Assembly: GCF_020382885.2 (NCBI RefSeq)
Contig: NC_058501.1
Coordinates: forward strand, 14,770,501 to 14,834,500
DNA from: Scatophagus argus
Lineage: Eukaryota; Chordata; Actinopteri; Scatophagidae
DNA: 64,000 bases
Reading direction: 5' to 3'
How positions within the stretch are numbered: the stretch's first letter is position 1; every line of letters starts with the position of its first letter. Shown here piece by piece: positions 58,809 to 64,000 of this stretch. The notes below the pieces were generated by a model that saw nothing but the letters and a program-made list of their open reading frames with translations, did no database searches and was not told the DNA's origin. The translations under genes were made by a program, and so were the position numbers.

Positions 58809-60520
58809 AGCATGTGCTTTTGTGCTCACAATGTGACTGTGATCTGTCATTGGCAGGTGGAGATTACATATGTTACCATTGTGGTAGGTACAGTGTACAG
58901 TGTACAGAGTGTGTGCATGCAGAGTGGCTTTTTGCAGTGTTAGTACTACAAAGCAATATAATGTGTAACACAAGATATTTCTGTTTCTGACTGTGACTGC
59001 TGTGATCTGTGAGAAGTTATTGCATTTGGTCAGTAATGATGTATAGTAAGTGCAGTGTTGAGTGTAAAAGCATGATTTATATATTCAGGGGTGAAAAGCA
59101 GTTACATGTATTTATTTAACCTTAAAAGACTTACAGAATGACCAACCATTATCTTGTGAAAGAATCTGGAACATATTCTGCTTACACTTGTAATCAAATG
59201 TTGTCATGTTGTAAGGTGATCTGAGACAGCTTTCCTATAAAGACCCAATCGTCACCACTGAAGTAGAATGATTGTTTGGGTGTCTTCATATTTTTCAATC
59301 TTTTTTTAATACACATTTATTTCAGTAACTTTCAATTAAATTTAAGTCGATTCTATCTGAGAAATCCTATGATCTTATTTCCACTCCTGTGCATATCAGG
59401 AAGACTGTGTGCTTGGTACATATCAATTCACGTTTGCTTAATATGAGGCCTATCTGTGCTGTCCTTTCAGGTTGTCCTGTGCAGGTAGAGAGGCGAGGCC
59501 TGGAGGCTCACCTGTCCGAATGTAACTTTCGCAGCAGGGAGTGTCCCAACGGCTGCGGCCACACCCTTCTCTCCATTGACCAATCACAGCATAACTGTGT
59601 GGCAGAGCTGCGCACCGAAGTGGAGATGCTCAGGTACGTACGTGTCTTCACTCTGTGATCCTGAGCACAGAGCTACTGTTTGTATAACTTTATTTAGATC
59701 GTAACTGTGTCTCATTAAATTTTTACTGCAGAGCAGAGATGCTATGCAAGGTGGAGGAGGTGAGACGAGAGATGGAGTCGAGGTTGGACTCGCAGAGGAG
59801 ACACATGGTGCAGAAAGAGTCACAGCTGAAGAATGAAGTGGAGGAGCTCAAGGTGAACAGTTAATCCTTCTCTTGTAGATACGTGCTTTCTTTCTTCACT
59901 CCATTCAATGGCAAGCTTCCAATATAAAAATAATCTTTAATATTTATTCCTCAGGATGATTACTGTTAAAGTCAACATTTTTTTTTTCATTATTTTACAT
60001 TTAATCTGTCAGTAAATGTTCTTTTAGGACTCAAATTCTGTATCCACCACTGTCAGTCACGCAGAAAACCACGCTGATGCATGTTCAGTAGTTCTGTGTC
60101 CTCTCTGTGCAGGGTCAGCTGTCCCGTGTGATGTGTGACATGCGAGCCCTGTTAGGAGCAGAGCGCCTGAGAAGACAGGAGCTAGCAGAGGCAGAGCTGG
60201 AGAAGAGGGAACTGCTGGAGCTCCTCAAAGATCTGCAACCAACCAGGAGTCAGAATCCTGTCGAACCGGCAGCCAGGGATCATCAGCATCAGGGAGACCA
60301 GCAGACATCAGGATGGGAATTACACAGTGAGCCAATGAGACATCAGCTGAGGGAGGCATCGTTACATGCCTCCAGTCTGTCGCTACATTCAGCTCAGGTC
60401 ATAAATATATCAGGTCCACCTGCATCACCTCAGCTGGGAGAGGGGGTGCGAAAAGGGGGTACCAGGAGTCTGACTCTAGACTGCATCAAGAGGAAGAGCC
60501 GGGAGGTCACAGTCATCTGA
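57994..60520 (+). CDS. RNF41/NRDP1-like RING E3 ubiquitin ligase
   Basis: Predicted RING-type ubiquitin ligase. Exons are 57994-58199, 58347-58486, 59471-59633, 59732-59852 and 60113-60520, 1038 nt or 345 residues. The start MGYDLERFVGYVNEGLLCCVC parallels NRDP1. The RING ligands are C18 (or C19), C21, C33, H35, C38, C41, C52 and D55, i.e. the C3HC3D form with CPED in place of the last Cys, as in NRDP1/RNF151. A TRAF-type zinc finger region follows (about residues 80-158, with CVNAGQGCEVVC, HEDECEF and SECNFRSRECPNGC). A coiled coil runs about 160-230 and the tail is low-complexity, ending EVTVI. The NRDP1 substrate-binding domain is not seen, so it is a paralogue and not RNF41 itself. It may correspond to fish rnf41l. 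The symbol is left blank because orthology cannot be proven here. Confidence 0.9.
58769..58810. repeat. TA/CA compound microsatellite
   Basis: A TA run followed by a CA run in the second intron of the rnf41-like gene. Confidence 0.9.
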
Positions 60521-60716
60521 TTGGACTGGACTGGTGGGACACTAGCCAAACGAAAAAAAGATTGAACCTTTATTTTTTTTAATATTTAGCATTTTCCAAA
60601 GAGTTTAATAATGAAAAATAATGCATGCACAGTAGGTTCAGGCGATGAGTCTTTGAGGATTTTGTAAACTGTAAAGTAAAAACATTTGAAAGAGAGGAAA
60701 AAATAGTCTGCTGTGG

Positions 60717-60722
60717 AATAAA
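60717..60722 (+). terminator. Poly(A) signal of the rnf41-like gene
   Basis: AATAAA about 200 bp after the stop, followed by a GT-rich stretch (GTCGTGTGTTTG). Confidence 0.65.
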
Positions 60723-60744
60723 TGTCGTGTGTTTGAAAGGCACA

Positions 60745-61705
60745 CCTTTTTGTGTAGTTCTACAACTAAATTATTGTTTTAATTGTAGGTTTATGTGATT
60801 CATTCGTTTTGTAGACTCACACCTGATCTTTTCTGCAATCGGATCATTGTGTCATGTCACTTGGATTTTATATCCGTAAGGTTTCCATTAAAAAAAATTA
60901 TTTTCTTGATATCAGGACCAAATTATTCCCAGTATTCTTATTAGTGATCCATGTGATACAGTTTTGTCTGCACAGAAAATGTTTGTTAAAGGGCTTCTTG
61001 ATGTCCTGCAAGAAGTTGGTCACACAAGGACTTATACATTTTGAAACTACACCTAAAGTGTTTTTCTTGTCTCAATCTTTCATAGGTTTGTCAGTCTAAG
61101 ATACATAAAATCAAGGCATGCAAAGTGACTCTTGGAGTACAGATGACATAGCTTTTATGTTATACTGTATAGATTGTGGTGAAAACCTTATGTGTTTTGG
61201 CTGTAACCATCACCAAGACAACAGAATTGCATGTATCACTAACATTACAGCTCAACCAAGGAGGACAAGCATCTCGTCCATGAGTAGATGCACACTTCCT
61301 TCTGCCCGGCGATTCAGCAGAAGAAAAAGTTTCCTACATCAAACTGTTCACAAGGCTCAGGGTAATTGTGAGTAACCAGGTCATTATTTCTGGAAACAGA
61401 TGTTACTGTTGAATTTTTCAGCTTTTTTGTCTTTCTTTGGTCCTTTGAGCACCACACACCACAAAAGGTGTCATGTAGTTGCATTAGAGAGGAGGCAGAC
61501 ATCTCTACAGGCAGTACCTCCAAAACTCTGCAACTCACAATTAAGAGGTAAAATATGTATTTTTGGTTTTGCAACAAGTTGTCTCTCTAAATGCTGTGCC
61601 CTTAGTATCTGCTGAGTGGAACATTTGTTCATGTTTAGCTTTTTGTAAAGCATGATACAGGTACGACAGGTAATCACGGTCGCTGTCTCACCAGTTCATC
61701 TGGCA
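60745..61705. other. Spacer between convergent 3' ends
   Basis: About 1 kb between the poly(A) signals of the rnf41-like gene and virma. No gene or recognised repeat is seen. Confidence 0.55.
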
Positions 61706-61710
61706 TTACC

Positions 61711-61716
61711 TTTATT
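61711..61716 (-). terminator. Poly(A) signal of virma
   Basis: TTTATT on plus (AATAAA on minus) about 165 bp beyond the virma stop. Confidence 0.55.
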
Positions 61717-61878
61717 CTCTGAATACAACTCATGATAGCAAAACATAAAACAGCAACACAAAGTCTGTACGTCATTTTGACAACACCATCCCACCACGTT
61801 TCCATGGAGACAGTATATATAATATCCTGATTGGTCCATATGTCGCCATAAAAGGCTGCAGTCATTGCCCAGGTGAAT

Positions 61879-64000
61879 TCACCTGGTGAAGGAGCGAACA
61901 TGTCTCCCCCTTCCCCCGCCACTCCCTCCCCCACCACTGAATTTGCTCCCCTGAGATCCTCTCCCCCCTCCTCCTCCAACTCCCGCTCCAGCAGCGCCAC
62001 CACCTCCTCCCCCGCTAAGCCATGACAGCCCGGCACCTCCTCTTCCCCGAGGGACTCGGTCCCGTGGAGCCAGACGATATGCACCTGGCAAACAGAGACA
62101 AAGTGACAAGATGACAAAAGCACAGCATATTAAGTTCAGTCTTTCAAAACTCATAGTGAAGAATCATGCAAAAAATGTGTGCGTGTGTACACTTCATACT
62201 TGCTGGGGGTTGCCTGGAGGGCAGCGGTCCACGAGTGAAGTTGCTCTGACCTCCGCGGGGCTCACTGTACGTTCCTCTGTGGGTGACAGCTGGAACCTGT
62301 CCGCTCCACGAGGAACCACGGCCTCCTTCTCTGCGAGTGTAGTTACCTACAAAACAAAAAAGGAGATGTTTTACTTCCCTCTAGTGGTCAACAAGTATTC
62401 ATGTTACATATTCATCAACAACACAGTGAAAAATTAAGCAATTTTCACCAAGTTCTTTAACAACACTGACTTGGAATCATGAAAACTTGTCTTATCATAC
62501 TAACATAAGAAGTGTTTTTTCCTGTGTGTACGTACCGGACAACAGCACACTTTTGGGTTGTGGTGGAGTGAAAAAACGAGTCTGACTGTGGAAAGTGGCT
62601 CTGCCTCTGTTTCCAGTGAAAAGTCCTCGGGTGGGGGGTTTGGGGGAGCTCTTGGGCAGCCGTTTAGGTGGCAAAAGTCCAAGTGGAGTCGTAATGTCTT
62701 TAAACTCTGCTGCCACAAAGTCATCCACGTGCATACTGGGAGGACGTGAAGTGTTCTGTTTGCGCTGGCGGAAGATATCATGAGGTCGGCAGAGGTTCTG
62801 TCCAAACCCTCCTCGACCTCCACGTCCACGAGGAGCCGCCATGATGTGGGCTCTCTTAGCGGGTTCAACGTAGTCTGACTTACCGCTGCAGAGACCGGGA
62901 CGAGATGACATTCAGTTAGCAGATTAAAACAAGACTTTAATTCTTTGTAAATAAAAAAAAAAACCAAACAAACCCTGGAACCGTACCTTGATGTGATGAA
63001 TGTCTCATGCTTATGTTTGCCCAGTCGGAAGCCTTTTGGAGCCTTCGTGTGACCAGGAGAGGAGGGCTCGGACAGGAAGGAGCGCTCCAGCTCTGCCTTC
63101 AGGTCCAGTTCTGGACAACACTCCTGAGCCAGACCCACCAGATCCACCTTCACCTGCCACACAGACAAAGAGACAATAGACATTATGTCCACCCACATAC
63201 AGACAGGCAGACACAGGGCTAAGTAACTGTACGTGCGTAAAGTCCCACATGAGTCATCAAGCTTACATAGTAGCCAAGTTGGGAGGGAAACTGTGTAAAC
63301 ACGACAGTAAAGGCACTAACTGCAGATACTGCCACCGAATAATGCAATGGAGGGGAAATAAGATAATGTACCAAATGAAACCTGCATTACAATTTTTGCT
63401 ATAGTGTCTTGAAAGTGCCTGTAAACATAACACACTTACCATATCAAGGTCTGGTTCTATGTCATCAGTTTGGAAGGGAGAGAACCACAGAGTCTTCAGC
63501 TGCTCATCCAGGGCTTCTGACAGAATGAACACGGTCCTACAGGTAACAACACTCACATGTGTTACACATCCAGAGTTTAATCACATTGTCCACTAAAGTG
63601 ATGCATAAGGCCCATTCTAGTATCCATCTATCCATTTTTCTATAGCATTTTATCCAGCGAGAGGCAGGTTACACCCTGGACTGGTCGTCAGTCAAGTGCA
63701 GAGTGATCACACACACTGACACTCACAATAGCCAATTAACCCGAAGTGCATGTTTTGGAGATTGTGGGAGGAAGCCGGAGTACCCGGAGAAAACCCACGC
63801 AGGCGCAGGGAGAACATGTAAACTCTGCAGAGTCAATTAAATAATTCTGTCATTTTAAAATGACAGAATTATTTCATTGATGACTGAACGTAGTCATGAA
63901 TATGAAGACAAAATGGAAAGTTTATGTATGTCACTTCGTACCTGTTATTAAACTGGGCCCCTAGTGTCTCAGGTGCTGGCAGAGTGGGCTCAGGATCAGC
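61879..64000 (-). CDS. virma: Protein virilizer homolog (VIRMA), C-terminal exons
   Basis: VIRMA (KIAA1429) is the nuclear scaffold of the WTAP-METTL3/14 m6A writer complex that directs methylation toward 3' UTRs. Exons seen are 63942-64000 (continues off the window), 63440-63536, 62987-63153, 62536-62885, 62200-62346 and 61879-62084. Diagnostic strings are AQFNNRTVFILSEALDEQLK, ELERSFLSEPSSPGHTKAPK, GKHKHETFITSSGKSDYVEP, RPHDIFRQRKQNTSRPPSMH and FHSQTRFFTPP. The very end is RG/RGG-rich, with GGGGGRGSQGSKFSGGGGSG and the conserved GRGRHVRSFTR. The phase matches at each junction. Only about the last 340 residues of a protein of about 1800 are present. The N-terminal part lies to the right. Confidence 0.96.
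63617..63835. repeat. Dispersed teleost repeat in a virma intron
   Basis: It contains the very common motif series TACACCCTGGACTGGTCGTC, TAGCCAATTAACCCGAAGTG and GGAGTACCCGGAGAAAACCC. These are seen in hundreds of fish loci and are usually annotated as LINE (L2-like) derived. It ends just before a 36-bp palindrome. Confidence 0.65.
63839..63874. repeat. Perfect 36-bp palindrome
   Basis: AAATAATTCTGTCATTTT is followed immediately by its exact reverse complement, with no spacer, inside a virma intron. Confidence 0.9.

Noticed and set aside
61118-61375. 85-codon ORF with several cysteines after the rnf41-like gene
   Set aside because: The cysteine spacing matches no zinc finger I know, and it lies beyond the poly(A) signal of the upstream gene.

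Overview
The window is vertebrate genomic DNA, most likely from a ray-finned (percomorph-type) teleost. Genes are split into many short exons with GT-AG introns. The background holds abundant CA/GT microsatellites, Tc1-like DNA transposons, a tRNA-derived SINE and fish-type dispersed repeats. Gene order and strand match, from memory, human 8q22.1: TMEM67(+), PDP1(+), CDH17(-), GEM(-), RAD54B(-) with FSBP(-) nested in it, and VIRMA(-). One extra gene, an RNF41/NRDP1-like RING E3 ligase (+), lies between RAD54B and VIRMA. All gene models were assembled by hand from splice signals, reading phase and recalled protein families. Six complete models close in frame: PDP1 524 aa, CDH17 869 aa, GEM 306 aa, RAD54B 943 aa, FSBP 310 aa and the RING protein 345 aa.

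Layout. 1-8.2 kb: tmem67 (meckelin), with its 5' exons off the left edge and a full-length, apparently intact Tc1-like transposon (2094-3722) in one intron. 9.0-16.7 kb: pdp1, with a small upstream ORF in the leader and eight coding exons. 16.7-20.5 kb: gene-free, repeat-bearing DNA. 20.5-33.7 kb: cdh17 (minus), 18 coding exons. 35.2-37.2 kb: gem (minus), 4 coding exons, one apparent GC-AG intron. 37.2-44.0 kb: gene-free. 44.0-56.5 kb: rad54b (minus), 15 coding exons, with fsbp inside its second coding intron. 58.0-60.7 kb: rnf41-like gene (plus). 61.7-64.0 kb: 3' exons of virma (minus), continuing off the right edge.

The genes form a conserved syntenic block, not a pathway: ciliary transition zone (tmem67), mitochondrial pyruvate dehydrogenase activation (pdp1), epithelial adhesion (cdh17), RGK GTPase signalling (gem), recombination repair (rad54b), a Myb/SANT-like regulator (fsbp), ubiquitination (rnf41-like) and the m6A writer complex (virma).

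Most unusual points: a phase-compatible possible alternative 3' exon of tmem67 encoding a hydrophobic segment, stop and AATAAA; an extra 51-codon cassette exon in cdh17; loss of the LI-cadherin RGD in the aligned position; a GC-AG intron in gem; two introns whose 5' splice sites lie inside GT microsatellites; an intact Tc1 element with IR/DR ends; and a PDZ-ligand-like tail on the extra RING gene.
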